A DNA stretch of 64,000 bases from Malurus cyaneus samueli (taxonomy: Eukaryota > Chordata > Aves > Passeriformes > Maluridae). Made by a program: the position numbers and the translations under genes. The stretch lies in the NCBI GenBank assembly GCA_009741485.1, contig CM019238.1:8227477-8291476 (forward strand). Reading direction: 5' to 3'. Position 1 is the stretch's first letter. Each line of letters opens with the position of its first letter. Below are positions 35,111 to 48,300 of this stretch, one piece after another. The notes under the pieces were generated by a model, which saw only the letters and a list, made by a program, of their open reading frames with translations, did not search any database and was not told where the DNA came from.

Positions 35111-38010
35111 AGCATAATGAGAAGGTTCTGCACAGGAATTTTGTCTCGTTTCTAACTCTTTACTCCACTTTAACACCAATGTTGTGATTTTCCCAGGTTA
35201 CTTGATGCAATACATGAAAAAAAAATACTACTTTAAACTTTTTCCCCTTTGAATTAATCATAATTCTAGTTTTTTGCTTCTTAAGAGACAGGTATAACTT
35301 CTAGAAACAAGTTCACTATAGACACTATTCAGATGGGAGCTAATGATGGCCTGTTTAGCCAGGAATAGAGAAACAGTGCTTCCCAAAGAATTATTTCTCC
35401 ACTTTTTAGTGAAATGCTGATACCTCTAATGTCATGTATAGTAATGCTTTTGGTGAATTACAAATTATCTGACATTAATCCTTCATTTTTCCTGCTTTTG
35501 GATTACTCATGCTGGCCTCTCACTTAACCAAGATAAATCTTTTCAAAATTTTATTTTCCCTTTCTTTTGGATTGGATGCTGGAGATCGCATCTATTCTGA
35601 TGTGTTCAGGTTGTTTTACCATATCGCCTAGAGCACTTGGTGATCTTCTGGGAAAACACATAATTTTGCTAATTGCATCTTGCTTCAGAGGGGAGCCTGA
35701 GTTCTTCAGAGCAGCGTGAAGAGCTGGCAGAGGTTTCTGTAGGTTGAGCCCCTTCCATCCATGCTCTGCATCTGCTCTTTGATCCCATCTGGAATTGTGC
35801 AGCCTGAGAACTGCAGAGCTTTGCTATTGCAACAACCAGCTACCTCCAGGCTGCCAGTCTGTTATGGGAACAACTCAATAACTTCATTGCTTTTGAAGTT
35901 CACTCTTATCAGTCTGAGTTCCTTGGGTTTCGATCTATAATGTGAAGCACCCTAATTGCCTTCAGTTCTGTTGCATTATTTTTCTTTGGTTACTCTGTTT
36001 CCACAACTTGGCAATTAATATCTCCTTGGAGATTGCTGTGGTTGATTGATGTGACCCATTGTGGGTTCCCTTTGTGATTTGTCTTGCATTCAGTTGAAAA
36101 ATGCCAAATCACTTAGAGTGTAGGTAATATATAAATCATTAAGTGGAATCAATGAGAACATCTAATAAAATCAAACACATTGGAGTGTGGAAGATGAAGT
36201 GAGGCTCAGAGCAGTCTTGCAGGCAGATGAACAGGTGGTGGGATCCAAACAGAGCTTTAGGTCTCTTCACCTTGGCTGGGTGGCACTGGAGGGTCTGGGT
36301 TTTGCTTCTGGCAAACCTCTAATGTCAAATATTCTTCTGTTTTAAACACATCTGCATATGATGTGTCATTACAACACATTTAGGAGGAGCAGGGATTCAG
36401 CCCAGCAGAAATCTCCAGGACATGTGCACAGATCATCTTGAACTCAAAGAGATGCAAAAGGTGACCTCCCAAAGTAGTTTAATGAGTCCATCTGCTGTTC
36501 AGGGCTGGCAAAATTGAATTTCTGTTCATTTTAGATCTTTTTTTAAATAAACTGACCCCAGGTCACTTAGGCATCTTGTTTCTTTTTCAGAAGTCATCTG
36601 TAAACCTCTGAACATAATCCTTAAACCCTCATCAATAAGAAAACTAATTGTACTTTACTGACCCTTAGAAGAAAAATTTTCTGTTTTTCTATTTTTTTTT
36701 TAAACTTGCTGTGAGGAATTGCATTTTTGTCCCACTTTCTTTAATCTGGCTTGCCTGTTCTGAAATGTGTCTTAATTTTGAAATGTACTTGCCCATTTTT
36801 ATTTCTGAACTCAAAGGAACTATTTTTGTAAGCATTCTGGTGTGTTGATTTGGGTGCACAGAAGAAGTCAAAGGCTTTGCCTATGCTTAATCTAACTATT
36901 TTTTCTGTCTTATTAGGAGTGATTAGAAATAGCATCACTAATACCTATGGGACAACATTGGTATCAAATCAGGGTAGAAACCAGAATTAAACTTTCCTCT
37001 TAAGAGATAATTCTCCATTCCTTTCTTTACTGTACACTTTTGATTAGTGTATTCACAGTCACCTCGTGTTTCTGTGCAGCTTCAGCTTGGATATCAGCCA
37101 AACTCAATCCGAGTCTCTTTGGGAAAATGCAAAGCGAGCGTATGCATTCATTAGGAGAGAGCAGCCTTTCCTTGGGGAGAGATGGACCTGGAGCACGCAG
37201 AGTTAAATGTCTGACCTGAATAACTGCCAATGTCAACTCTACTCCACGTTCACCTCGAGTCAAAAGTTTAATGCAAGGTGATGCCATTTATAGATTTTTT
37301 TATTTTATTGAATCACTGTTGTCTATAGCTGTTGTTATGCACATGGGTAGTGTATACTTGACATGATACTATATATAAAAGAATATTTTTAGGGAGGAAT
37401 GTTGGAGTACTTTGAGGTGGAACAGCACTAATGAGGCAGCAAAATGGAGCCAAAGGCAAGGACTGGTTTGAGGGAGGGCTGGTGGTATGTAAGCCTCAGG
37501 TAAGGCTGCTCAGGATGTCAGGGGTTACTGGTGCACTCAGGGCCATGAAGCTTTTGTTGGTTTCAAGCACTGAATAATCTCTTGGATTTGTTCAATACAT
37601 TGGTTTGAGTTCTAGCTCCTCTGAAGGAAGTGTGGCAGTGTTTTGGCTTTCTTTGTGCACTCAAGCTGATGGTAAATGCATGCAAGAAAGAAGGGAAGTG
37701 ATTGGTCATCTAGCACTCGTCCTGTTATATTACACTTTAGTGGAGGTAAAATGTAAATATTCTAGTTGAGGTAAAATCCAATGGATGCTACTAATACAAG
37801 AAAAAGTGCAAAGGAGGTTTTATTATGCGAACATGTGCCCTGAAAGGCTGCATTGTGTTTTAGCTGGTGGTGATCTCAGGGAAGAGTTTCCTGGTGCATG
37901 TCAGTTGTGTATTCATGTGCAAATAACACAGCGGAAACTGAAGAGAAAAATATCATACAAAAATCAGGGTAGGCTGTTATCAAAAGAATACTAACCTGGA
38001 AATAAAAAAA
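35111..38010. other. AT-rich unique sequence, no gene seen
   Basis: No recognisable gene, repeat or RNA. Near 37743-37783 gaggtaaaat occurs twice about 27 bases apart. All reading frames are below 90 codons and unfamiliar. The sequence at 36080-36180 is ATTA/TAAT-rich. Confidence 0.5.
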
Positions 38011-38145
38011 ATCACAGAATAACCTCAGTTGGAAGGAATCCACAAGGATCATTGAATCCAGCTCTGGGCATTCCACTGGCCAAGCCCAAAAATCAGTCCA
38101 GGTGCCTGAGAACATTCTCCAAACACTTCTTGAACTATCCTGTAG
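38011..38145 (-). mobile_element. CR1 LINE fragment, antisense
   Basis: atcacagaataacctcagtt followed by ggaaggaatccacaaggatc, and then ggtgcctgagaacattctcc with caaacacttcttgaact, matches the CR1 3' UTR in reverse orientation. The terminal 8-mer is present but diverged. Similarity fades after about 38145, so the far boundary is approximate. It has no coding content; the plus-strand frame at 38052-38243 is spurious. Confidence 0.85.
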
Positions 38146-39320
38146 TTCGTCTTGTACCTGTTTTTTTGGGGGAAAAAGGGCCTTTGTCTTTCAACTTTCT
38201 CAGTTTCCCCAACCTATTCTCTGGGTTTAGGGGCTGCTCTTGATGCCACATGGGGGCTCCTCTGCTTTGTGATGTCCTCCCATTGTGCTGTTGGCCTGTG
38301 CTTTATGGAGGAAGGAATGTTAGAAGACAAATTGCTAATGATTGTGCCACCACATTGCTACAAAATCAAAGAAAAAACCAGATTCAAACTCTTATAGAAG
38401 AGGCTGATTTTGTTTTCTTTTTAAAAGGCTTTATGATGAATTATGTTCTGGTGAGAAGGATACTTTACCCCTAGAGAAGGTGACCCACACAAGTGGTTTT
38501 TTACTTCTGGTGCAGTAACAGCTTTTAATGAGTCAGTATGGCCATTTGTGATGAAGTTTTTAGTGTGACTGCGATGGTTTGCAGTATAAAAGGCTCGAGC
38601 TGCAGTTTGTTCATTTGCTTTGCTCAGCACAACACTGATGGTATGGTGGGAGATAGTATCACGACACACAGTGCTGAGGAGGAAGAATCACCAGGCGTTG
38701 CTGCCTCATGTGAATTCGACTCCAGAGCTTCTTTAACAATTGCCAAGGAAAAATGTTTCAAATTCTACAGCTGATTTCATGGCTGTGAATTAAACCAGGA
38801 AGCTTCAACGTGTGAGGCCAGAGCCTGAACTGGGTACATTGCAGGAAAAGAAAAATCTATCGGCAGAACCTTTGTTTAGAGCCAGCCATTTGGGGAATTT
38901 GGAACAGGGGTTGGAGGCCCATAATCAACTCGTTCCATGTGTTTGTCATCTGCTTTGTCACCATGAGTGTGGCAGGAGTGGATGGGCTGCAAGGGCTCTC
39001 TCCACATCCCTGTCATGGAGCAGAAAACTGGAATCAGCTTTGGGTGGCATCAAAGAGCTGATATGTGGGACTGCAATATCAGAGTTTATGACAAATAGCT
39101 GTGGCAATTGATTGATAAGCACATTTAATAGATGAACAGAAAAATAAACAAAATTAATGTGTGATACAGTAGCACAGTGAGAGAGCTTAAATGCCATTCA
39201 AAGCTAGCTCAGATTTCTGACTTCTGCAGTAGAGATTGACACCCCAGCAGCACGTGTCCTGATTTGCATAGTCCTACGCTCTGAATTGTGAATTCACAGT
39301 TCATCTGCCTCCTCCAGTAA
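38146..39320. other. Unique sequence, no gene seen; one TATA-like box
   Basis: Lying between two CR1 fragments, this segment has no recognised gene. A good TATA-like element, TATAAAAGG, sits at 38585-38593, preceded by gtttgcag and followed by ctcgagctgcag. Frames at 38538-38774 plus and 38812-39111 plus match no known family. Confidence 0.45.
38585..38593 (+). promoter_or_regulatory. TATA-box-like element
   Basis: TATAAAAGG fits the vertebrate TATA-box consensus, and GC-containing DNA follows. No gene or CpG island is attached to it, so it may be a chance match or an unannotated noncoding promoter. Confidence 0.2.
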
Positions 39321-39590
39321 ATTGTAGAATTGCAGAATAGTTTGGGGTGGAAGGGACCTCAAAGACCATCAGTTCCAATCCCCTGCCATGGGCAGGGACA
39401 CCTTCCACTGGGTCAGATTGCTCCAGGGCCCATCCAAACTGGCCTTGAACACTTCCAGGGATGGGGCATCCACAGCTTCTCTGGATTTCTTCCTGTGCCA
39501 GTGCCTTACCACCCTCACAAGGAAGAATTCTTCCTAGTATCTAATTTAAGCCTGCTCTGTCAGATAAGTTTATTGCCACTTTCTGTTTCA
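39321..39590 (-). mobile_element. CR1 LINE fragment, antisense
   Basis: attgtagaattgcagaatag, then gtggaagggacctcaaagac, cccctgccatgggcagggac, ccttgaacacttccagggat and gaattcttcctagtatctaa follow the expected reverse-complement order of the CR1 3' UTR. It is the best preserved antisense copy in the window and is 5'-truncated near 39590. The plus-strand frame at 39330-39677 lies mainly within it and is an artefact. Confidence 0.95.
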
Positions 39591-42240
39591 CTTTTCAAAA
39601 TGCCTCCTCCTTGGCAGGAGTCTCCTGTTTTTACAGTTTGTGTGAAGGCACAGATCAACCAGACCAGTAGGTTCTGATGGAAGTTATTAGGATGCACCAA
39701 ACAGTCCATCCACTGAGCAGCCTTGATTCTTGGCAGTGTGTGAGCCTGGGGATGGTGTCCTGCCCTGACACTGGTGCTCTTACTCTCTTGGGAGCAATTT
39801 TAGATCTGAAATCCCCATCACACCTTCTGCCATTGTGAATGAGTTGAAGACATCTTTGTTCCAGTGCTGCAGTCCACCCCATCAGAGAGTGCTTTAGTGC
39901 TTTAGAAATAACATCATTTAACCTTCTGTCAGCTCATCTTTGTTAGAGAGCTGTAAATCCCAGGCTCTCCTTGGGGTTCTCTTGATTAGATTTCACATTC
40001 ACTTGTTTTAAGCCGAATGATGCTCTGTTCTACCGGCAAAACATCAAAACATTGCTGAAGTCAATAGTGTTATGCTTGCTTTCTTTTCTTATGCATATCT
40101 GAAATTCCCTACAGGCAGAGAGAATAGGAGATGCTGTGCCCTGTGGTCCACTGAATGAAAGCTGCTGCTTTGGAACTGCAGTGGCTCATTGCCAAAACAA
40201 TAAAATTGAAGGACAGAAAAAAATCATCAGATAATGCATGTTTTAAGTATCCCTTACATGATTACTACCTTTGTCGTCAAATGTTGTTTTCCCTGTTGAC
40301 CTCAGATGAACATTCTTCCATTTCTTAACTGGCCAGGATAAGAAGTGTTTCTTGAACACAGATTATGAACATTGCACAGCTTTTACTTTAAATAAATTAT
40401 TGAATCAAGGCCATCTGATGTTATTTGTTTAAACATGACCATCTCAATACCTTCAATGAAACTCCTCCTCCAGATGTTCTAGGTGCTGTATTAGGGAGCT
40501 GCAATGCATGGAAGAAATTTGGTGGATGTTTCTACAGTTTTTAGAAATTAACTGAAATTTTGGGGGCACAATTTCAGCTGATGAAAAGAGGAGAGTCTCT
40601 TTGCTACTCTACACTGAGCCATTATTTTCTGTGATATAGAATGGGCTTTGAACTTGTACTACTGATGCTGAATCCAAAATCTTTCTCAGCTCAAGCAATA
40701 AAAAAAATATTACTGAATATTACTTATAACAATTCTTCTCTCATGTCAAGTGTATGTGAAGGATGAGTAAAGACTGGTGTGGCAGTAGCACTGGTGTCAC
40801 TGGGGAAAATGGGTCTGTCATTGCTAATGAGTCAGAAGGAATTGCACTGAAAGCAAATCCAGCTCAGCCCCTGGGCAGGCAGGCTGCTAGGAGTGGGAAA
40901 GATTTCAAAAACAAGCAAATAAACACAAACCCTGAGGCTGTTGTGTCTAGGTGTTCCTCACAGTCCTGCCAGGCCAGGGTGAATCTGCTGGACCTGTCAC
41001 CTGGGAACCCCAAATGCTTTGTCATCTGGTGAAGTACCACTGCTCTGATGTGAATAAGAAAGAGGTTTCTTTACCTTTTCATAACCTTTTTTTCTCCATT
41101 TTATTCCAGATCAGTTCTGTTAATCTATGCATTTTTAGAGTCTGACTGAATTGAGGAAATTTGGATAATCTGTTTGAGGCAGGCCAATTGTTTTATCACC
41201 ATCCTTTTTCCAAAGGGACCTCTTGGAGTTTTTATTAATCCTTTATAATAGATAAGGTTCTGTCTATTCATTACATGTTGGATATTAGAAGAGCAAATTG
41301 ATGTTAACTACATAACAGACATAATAATACATCTTGAAAAATACAAATAACAGGTGAAATGTTCATCATGTGAGATGAGCAGGTAGCCAGAGAAGCCACC
41401 AACTTGCCTTGGTGTAATTGAATGCAAGTTTAATCATATCCTTGACTTCCCTGAACAATAGCAGTGAATAACTGCTGTCCCTTTTTTTTCCAGTGGACTC
41501 TGCATTTGGCAGAGTTTTGGTATTATAGCCTTCATTCTGAAAGGGGAATCAATATCTGAAGAGCAAGCATTGAGAATGTTCTTTTGAGGCTGTCCCTAGC
41601 TTTGATCAAAGAAGATCCCCAATTATTGGAAAGTCTGCTATTTAAAATAAGGCTTATTCTCTGTAATTAAGGTTTTCATCTTCTTATTAGGCAAAAGGTT
41701 TTTTGTTCTCTTTGCCCTTCGATGTGGGACTCTGAACTGTCTGTAATTATTGAACAGTGGGAATTGGTCTCCAGCAATGGATCAGGAAATATCCTGGGAC
41801 ACCTAGTTAGTCCCTCAGCAATGGGTAGTTTGTGAGGAGGAAATAACATGCTGATTTGCAGTTATAATTGAGGAAAATTGCTTGAGAGGATTCTGACAGT
41901 ACAGAAAATAGGCCAATTAGTTACTCAGATCTGATCCTCCTATGATTCATGATTGCTTCAATTTAATTTTGCTGTCACTTAGGAAGCAAGGTTAAGAATA
42001 GATTAGCTCCTTTTAGACACCTCTTAGCTTACTCCTGCCTGGATTTTGGGGAGGTAGGTGGATTGAAGTGTGAGATTTTCTTTTTTTCCTCTATGATTGT
42101 GTCACTTGAGTCTAAAACTCAGAATTCCTCAATGTTACACTTTATTTATGGCCCCATGATGAATAAGCATTAAGATTAAACCTTACACACTTTTTTTTTT
42201 CCCCCAAAGGTAAAAAGTACCCTACCAGTAAGTTAATAAC
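39591..42240. other. AT-rich unique sequence, no gene seen
   Basis: No recognised gene or repeat. A small tandem duplication of agtgcttt occurs at 39888-39905. The 89-codon plus frame at 40763-41032 has no known domain. Texture is unique and AT-rich throughout. Confidence 0.5.
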
Positions 42241-42317
42241 ACTTTCATGTTGTTACCTTGCAGCACTCTACAATAATCAATATTAAATAAAAAGAACTTC
42301 AAGCAAAAAAAAAAAAA
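42241..42317 (+). other. AATAAA followed by A13: cDNA-like 3' end
   Basis: AATAAA at 42286-42291 is followed 13 bases later by a run of 13 A (42305-42317). This spacing is that of a polyadenylated transcript end and could mark a retroposed 3' UTR or processed pseudogene tail. Upstream sequence shows no familiar coding remnant, and I could not find target-site duplications. In AT-rich DNA a chance AATAAA next to an A-run is also plausible. Confidence 0.25.
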
Positions 42318-45300
42318 TCACAGCTCAGTAAATCAGCCAAGGGGGAGATCATACAGCTCGCCCTTGAGCAGTACCCAAAGGTAGTGGTGCAAATTTGGAG
42401 ACCTTAAAATGCTTTCTAGCTGGGAGAAGCAGCTAAATCCTACCTGGCTACAGCCTCCTTTTGGGTAATCAGAGAGAGCAAAAAGGTCTCCCCTCAGCCA
42501 GTCTGAAATGTCACCTCTTTTAAAACAGTGTAGTGTTCATTGCTTGATTGATTTGTTGTTGTTCTTAAGCACACAGCAGCTAGAGTTCTTGTTATCTCAT
42601 TTATTTCATGAATTTTTGTAACAAAAATAGCTATTTCCTTAGGAGAATAATGAATCTCTCAACTATTTCCATTAGAAAAAACTGCGCTGTCACAATAATT
42701 GTTCCTTTACAGGAATTAAATCTATCAGAAAGACCAAACCATCTTTTTAACTTTTCCAAGCTGCCTTGCAAAGGGAACGTAAGTGTTGGGCAGGATCTTT
42801 CCCTTTGCGGACACAGACCAAGCAGAGAAGCACAAGGGATGATTATATCATATATTCAATAAGAATGTTTGTGAGGCATATCTATCGGTCAAAAAAAACC
42901 CCAAAATCTGAAAACAAATACAAAAGCAAAGGAATTATCTTGAAAAGTGTAATATTTGTGTGTCTACCCTTCATAAACAGCACAAGCCTCCTCCTTACAG
43001 AGAGCTGGGCTCGCTTAAGTTGTTTGCCACTGCACACAGCAGACAGGAGAGTGTTAAATTGGCAGAACTCTGTATTTTATACCCCTGGCAGATAAAATGC
43101 ATTGCTTGTGCAGTGTAGCAACACAAATCACTGGCATGCACAGGCTGCTGCTCTTAAATTTCAAGAGCTCTCAGGAGCTGAGTTGTGTTAGCACACAGAA
43201 AGGGGAGCACAAGCCTGTTTTTGTGGAGGGGAGGGGGAAGAGGTTTTTATTTTTAAGCAGGCACATTTTATCTACTAAGATCAGATAGCTGCAGTTTGTG
43301 GAGCCACTGCCATGCACAGTAAAGGTTTAATTTTGTACTGAGCCAGGCTTTCCTCAGACAGGTCTCAAATGCACTTTTCCTGGGAAATCATGGAACTGAT
43401 ATTCCCCTTTGCAGGGAATATAGACGGGGGATGGTACATGCAAATAAATGCATGAGTGCATATAGCAAAAGCAGGAATAAAAAAAAGAAAGAAACACTTG
43501 TATATAGTAGAAATATATAACTATATATACAACTTATATAATTATATATGGTTACATAAGTACTACTTAAATATATGCTATATTTTATTTAGTATTTATA
43601 TAGTTAAAATAAGTTTAGATTTGACAATGTAAAATTTTGTTTGGTAACAAGTACCATACTTTCTTATAGCTCATGTGATTTCCATTGACTTATTCTATAT
43701 GCTATATAATAAAAGTTAAGGAGTAGAACAAAAACAAGTTGCAGTTTGGAGCAAGTTAATGGTATTTCATTAACAAACTGTAAATAGTAACAGCATAAGC
43801 TAGATGTGAAACTGCTTTCACAGGCCATAAATGCTTAATGTTTATTACCAATAAAAGTCAAAGGAGCATTTAGCAAAGCAGTTTACCAAACAAACATTAA
43901 ATACTATAATGCATTAGATTCAGTGGACAGAATCAGGTTATTTAATTAACAATGAGTAATCCGTTAGGGCTTTGTTCACCACAAATAATCTGCAGCTTCA
44001 CACATTAAAAGAGTCCATGGAAGCTGTGTAGTGGTGGAGGAGCAATCCAGAGGTGCAGATGTAGAAAGCCCCGGTGGGTGGCGAGTTCATATTTGCTGTT
44101 TCCAGACTCGTTTCTTTTTGCTCATGCAGGTCTACATTATGTGTCTTTCTGATAGTTTAAGTAATCTGGAGAAATAACAACAGAAGTCTTTTTTTAAAGT
44201 AATTAGTTGAATTATATTCTCAGTCATGCTCTTCTGATGTATGGCATTTAGTTCATATTTTCAAAAAAAAGGCAACAAGTGACTAATGAGGATAATATCA
44301 CATTGAAGATATAAAACTCAGGGATAGAGCCTTCCCAAGTAAACAGTGACTTAAAACGAGCATTTAGGTTGGACTATGATGCCTTCAGAGTCAAAATGGG
44401 CAGTGCTTTTAGGTTTGGTGACCTTGTGTTTCAATTGCATTAAGAAACTATAGAAGATAATGACCTTTGTTCACCAATACTACGGGGCCAAAATTATGCT
44501 GTTTAAACTTTTGCATACTCTGAGTGGCCAGAAAAATGGAGTTTTAATTAAAGTGCCTCAACAGAAATATTTCCCAAGCACATCCACATGCAGTTTCTTA
44601 AACACTTCCTTTTGTGAAGAATTCTGCCCTGAAATGCTTTTCTCCCCCCGTAGTTGAAATTTATCTGTCTTAGACTGAGCATCTCACCAGGACCCCAGTT
44701 TGATAACCTGGAGCAGCTAGATACCTACTCGAAGGTAGCTTTATTCAAATAAATATATTAAGATTCTTCCGGGTTGGAAACTTGGTCAATTTAACAACAC
44801 AGAAGGCTTATGTGGGTTACATCAAAATCAAACGTAAAGCTTGGAACTTTTCAGAAGAAAATAAAGCTGATTGTGTTCTGAAATTTTACAGAAGAAAGAA
44901 GAAAAGGCTGTGGTAGTGATCAAGGAAGTCTCAGTCTAAGAGCAGGATAGCTACAGCTCACAACGAACTTCGTAACTTCAGAGTTTGGAGTCTTATTTCA
45001 CAGTCTCCCCTTTGATAGCAGTTTATGATCATAATAATCATGTGGCTAATGTTCTGTAATTCAATTACTGCACTGTTGTGAACATTAACAATTATGTAGC
45101 AGATCTGAAACACAGTGGGACAAACTGGCAGTATTCATATTTCAGTTAGTTACAGCCTATTGCATAATTACTGCAGATAAGTTACTGTTTAATCCATAGC
45201 AACACAAGGAATGAATTACAACAATTAAGTGGCTGGTACCACCTCTTGAAATGAATAAAACATACAAAACCAAAATTATGGCAAGGTTACAAAGGACCTG

Positions 45301-48300
45301 GTCTAAGAAGTGAAAGAATTCTCAAAAGAATATGAGTTGTTGCCAACTTGGGTTTGTGTTGTTTGCTATTTCAGATCTTCACTTTTGCTCAAAATAATTA
45401 TTAAAAAAAAGTTAGGAAAGATTTTAAATTCTCTTTTTTTNGAATTCCAACCATGGCTTTTGTTAGAATTAAGTAATAAGGAAGGTTCCCTAACATAATC
45501 CAGCTCACTGCTTTGGTCACTGGCCATCACTTTTGGCTCACAGTGAGAACAGCAGTGTTTTGGGGCAGCGAGTCCATTGCTCTGTGCATGGACTGTGGTG
45601 TATTGTTTGCCTCAATTAACAAGTTGCCACCTTCAGAAATTCCCATTTTTGACACCGTATCTCACTCAATGTCAGTGTAAATTGCATGATTGATGTTCTA
45701 GTCTGTTTATCAAGGAACTCATGCATTCCTTTTCTAAAATCAATATTTAAGAATAAAATAGTCCTATGGTAATTTATTTCATCAATGTAAGTAAAACATA
45801 CTGCTTGCTGTTTCACCTGAAGAATTAACTCTTTGAAGATTAACTAAAAGGCAGAATTGATGTAAGTGATGGCAGGCTCGGCCAGCTCAGCATTGCTCAT
45901 ATTGTTTCTCTTCATGCAAGAAACAGGCCAAAAATTAAGTTACTGAATTCTGCTGACCAGAGTATGAACAAAGCGCCATATTTTCCAAAAACATGGGTGG
46001 TGAATCATTGTAGAGATGGTGAAAAGCAGGTGTTGCACTTGGTTCTCCAGCCTGTGGTGATTTAAGTAGTGTGTTTTCCTTTTCCTTGATGGAAGAGCTA
46101 AAATCTTCTTAGTTATCCTTAAAGCAACAGCAGTTAGGGCTCAAGCTGCAGTGTGTTTAAAAAGACCAGGAGTAACATTTGAATTTATATTGGGATGTGT
46201 GTTACCTCGTTCCTACAATGCTGAAGGGTCAGAAGTGCATCAGGACCATTGTACATTCCTCTGGTCAAGAAAGTCAGCCCTTGCCATCACTTCAGCTGAG
46301 CTGTTAATATTCTGATGGAACTTTCTGGCTGTTCAGCCAGTTTCCTTACATGTTTTCTTGTGGTGGCAGGTGATGTTTCAGGGGAGCTGTTGGTTTCACT
46401 AATGATTTGCTTGTGTTTGTTCTGCCCTTGGGCCAGAGCAGAGCATTGCTGAGAGGGTTCTGCCAACAGCATCTACACTTGTATCAACACTACTGGCTCT
46501 TGAAAAGGATTAATTTCTTGTGCTGAGCTTTGTTTTCCTAGATTTAATACAAAATTGAATCCATCTGATGATAGCATGTTGCTATGACCTCATTTTAAGG
46601 AAGGTATCATTTTATTAGGATTCATTATTACAGTATTTATTTTTTAATTCCTGTCTGAATGATGTAAATTGAGAGCACTCTTTTCTAATTTGCTCCCGGT
46701 CACAAGACAAATTCTGAATGATTAAAGGGTATTTAAGTGCAAATATAATTGCTGAAGGCATCAGCTTATTTTCATGGCCAATATGAAAGCAGAGGCATGT
46801 AGAAGTAGTAAAACTCCCTTTATGCATAAACATCCTCAGGTTTTTATATTTTCTTTTCATTTTCTGTGGTGTCCTCAGCTTCTTTCTGACCCAACTTGTA
46901 ATTTTAGCAAAACCACTGCCCCTGAGTATGACTTGGTAAACACAAACCTGTGCAAGGTTGCTTCTAAATTACACCAGAACTTATCACTGATGTGAAAGAG
47001 CCATGGGAGTTGTAATGCTCTCTGACTTTATCGTCTCTGAATTTAACTGTATCTTGTAGAGGTTCAATTATACACTTTATTGCTAAACATTTTAACCATA
47101 GATGAATGAATTCATACAGAACACTAACCACAACGGTACAGTAGCTGTTACTCAGTGGATGAGATTGAGAAATATTTGTCATTGACACATGATTAGGGTG
47201 TCACAGGTGTCTAAGCTACAAATGTTTAAGACTTTTGTTTAGGCTGTGATTTCTTTTGCAGAAATAAATAAACTTTGAGGTTTCTTGATACCTCCTCATT
47301 TTGAATATTTTTCAAGTGTCTGGAAGTTCATAGCCTGAGTCAATCCGTGACAAAATAAGAGAACTTTTATTGAAAACAAAGCCTGGATAAAGTCTAATGT
47401 GGGAATCTGTTCAATTTCTGAGCACTTTGAAGTGCAGTTTTATAGTCATATGTACATGAGACTGTCTCAGGGCTTCATCTCTGCCCAGTTCCTTGAGAAA
47501 TCTTGTGACACTTCTTCAACATTTCCCAAGAAGAGACGTGTTCCTTCCCCTATTTTTTTTTTTGCTTTATTTATAAATGTTTTAAGAAATAGCACAGCTG
47601 TAGCAATCTAACTTCCAACAATTTTTAAAGTTATAATACTCTTTCACTAAATGAAGCCAATATTATCAGCTCTGATCTGAAAATGTTTTTTTTTTTAAAG
47701 CTTAGTTTAGGTCTTGATTAATATTCTACTTATTTAATCAGAGATGTCTTTATTTGGGATTGGTTTTTCTGAAAAATATGAACTGGTGAGTGCTCCAATT
47801 TTGTTTGATTTGCTTATGAAATCTCAGAACATCATATAAAATTTTGTTAGAAAACACTAGGTATACCCAAAATGGATATACAGAACTTTAGAGTGAGAGT
47901 TTAGGCTCTGAAATCCCATCCGTGTTGTTATAACTTGCAGAGTGCAGTTAAACACTTATTCAGCACCAAACCAAAATCATCAAAGTTTGACATGCAATCA
48001 GGATTATATTGTTAACAGCTTATCCTGTGTGCTGGAAAGAATCATTTCACGATTCTCTTTGTCAGGACCTGTGTGATTAAAAGTTGGATGCACACACATT
48101 GTTCCATCAGCAACGTGCACGGTGCCTTCTGAGCAACAGATTAAAGAATCTCTGTATTTTAAATACTTTTTTCCCCTTCACAATGGGAATCACATAATCC
48201 CCTCTTATCCATTTTAATAAGCTGTGCTTTATGCTGATCTAGTGAGTGAATGTTTGATAAGGATTATAAAAATGTGTTGCATTTATGTTAAATCACCAAC

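Noticed and set aside
39330..39677. 115-codon plus-strand frame
   Set aside because: It is antisense translation of a CR1 3' UTR.
46800..46850. ataaacatcctcagg, resembling part of the miR-30 mature sequence
   Set aside because: Only a partial match (first base and later positions differ), and no complementary arm is visible nearby.
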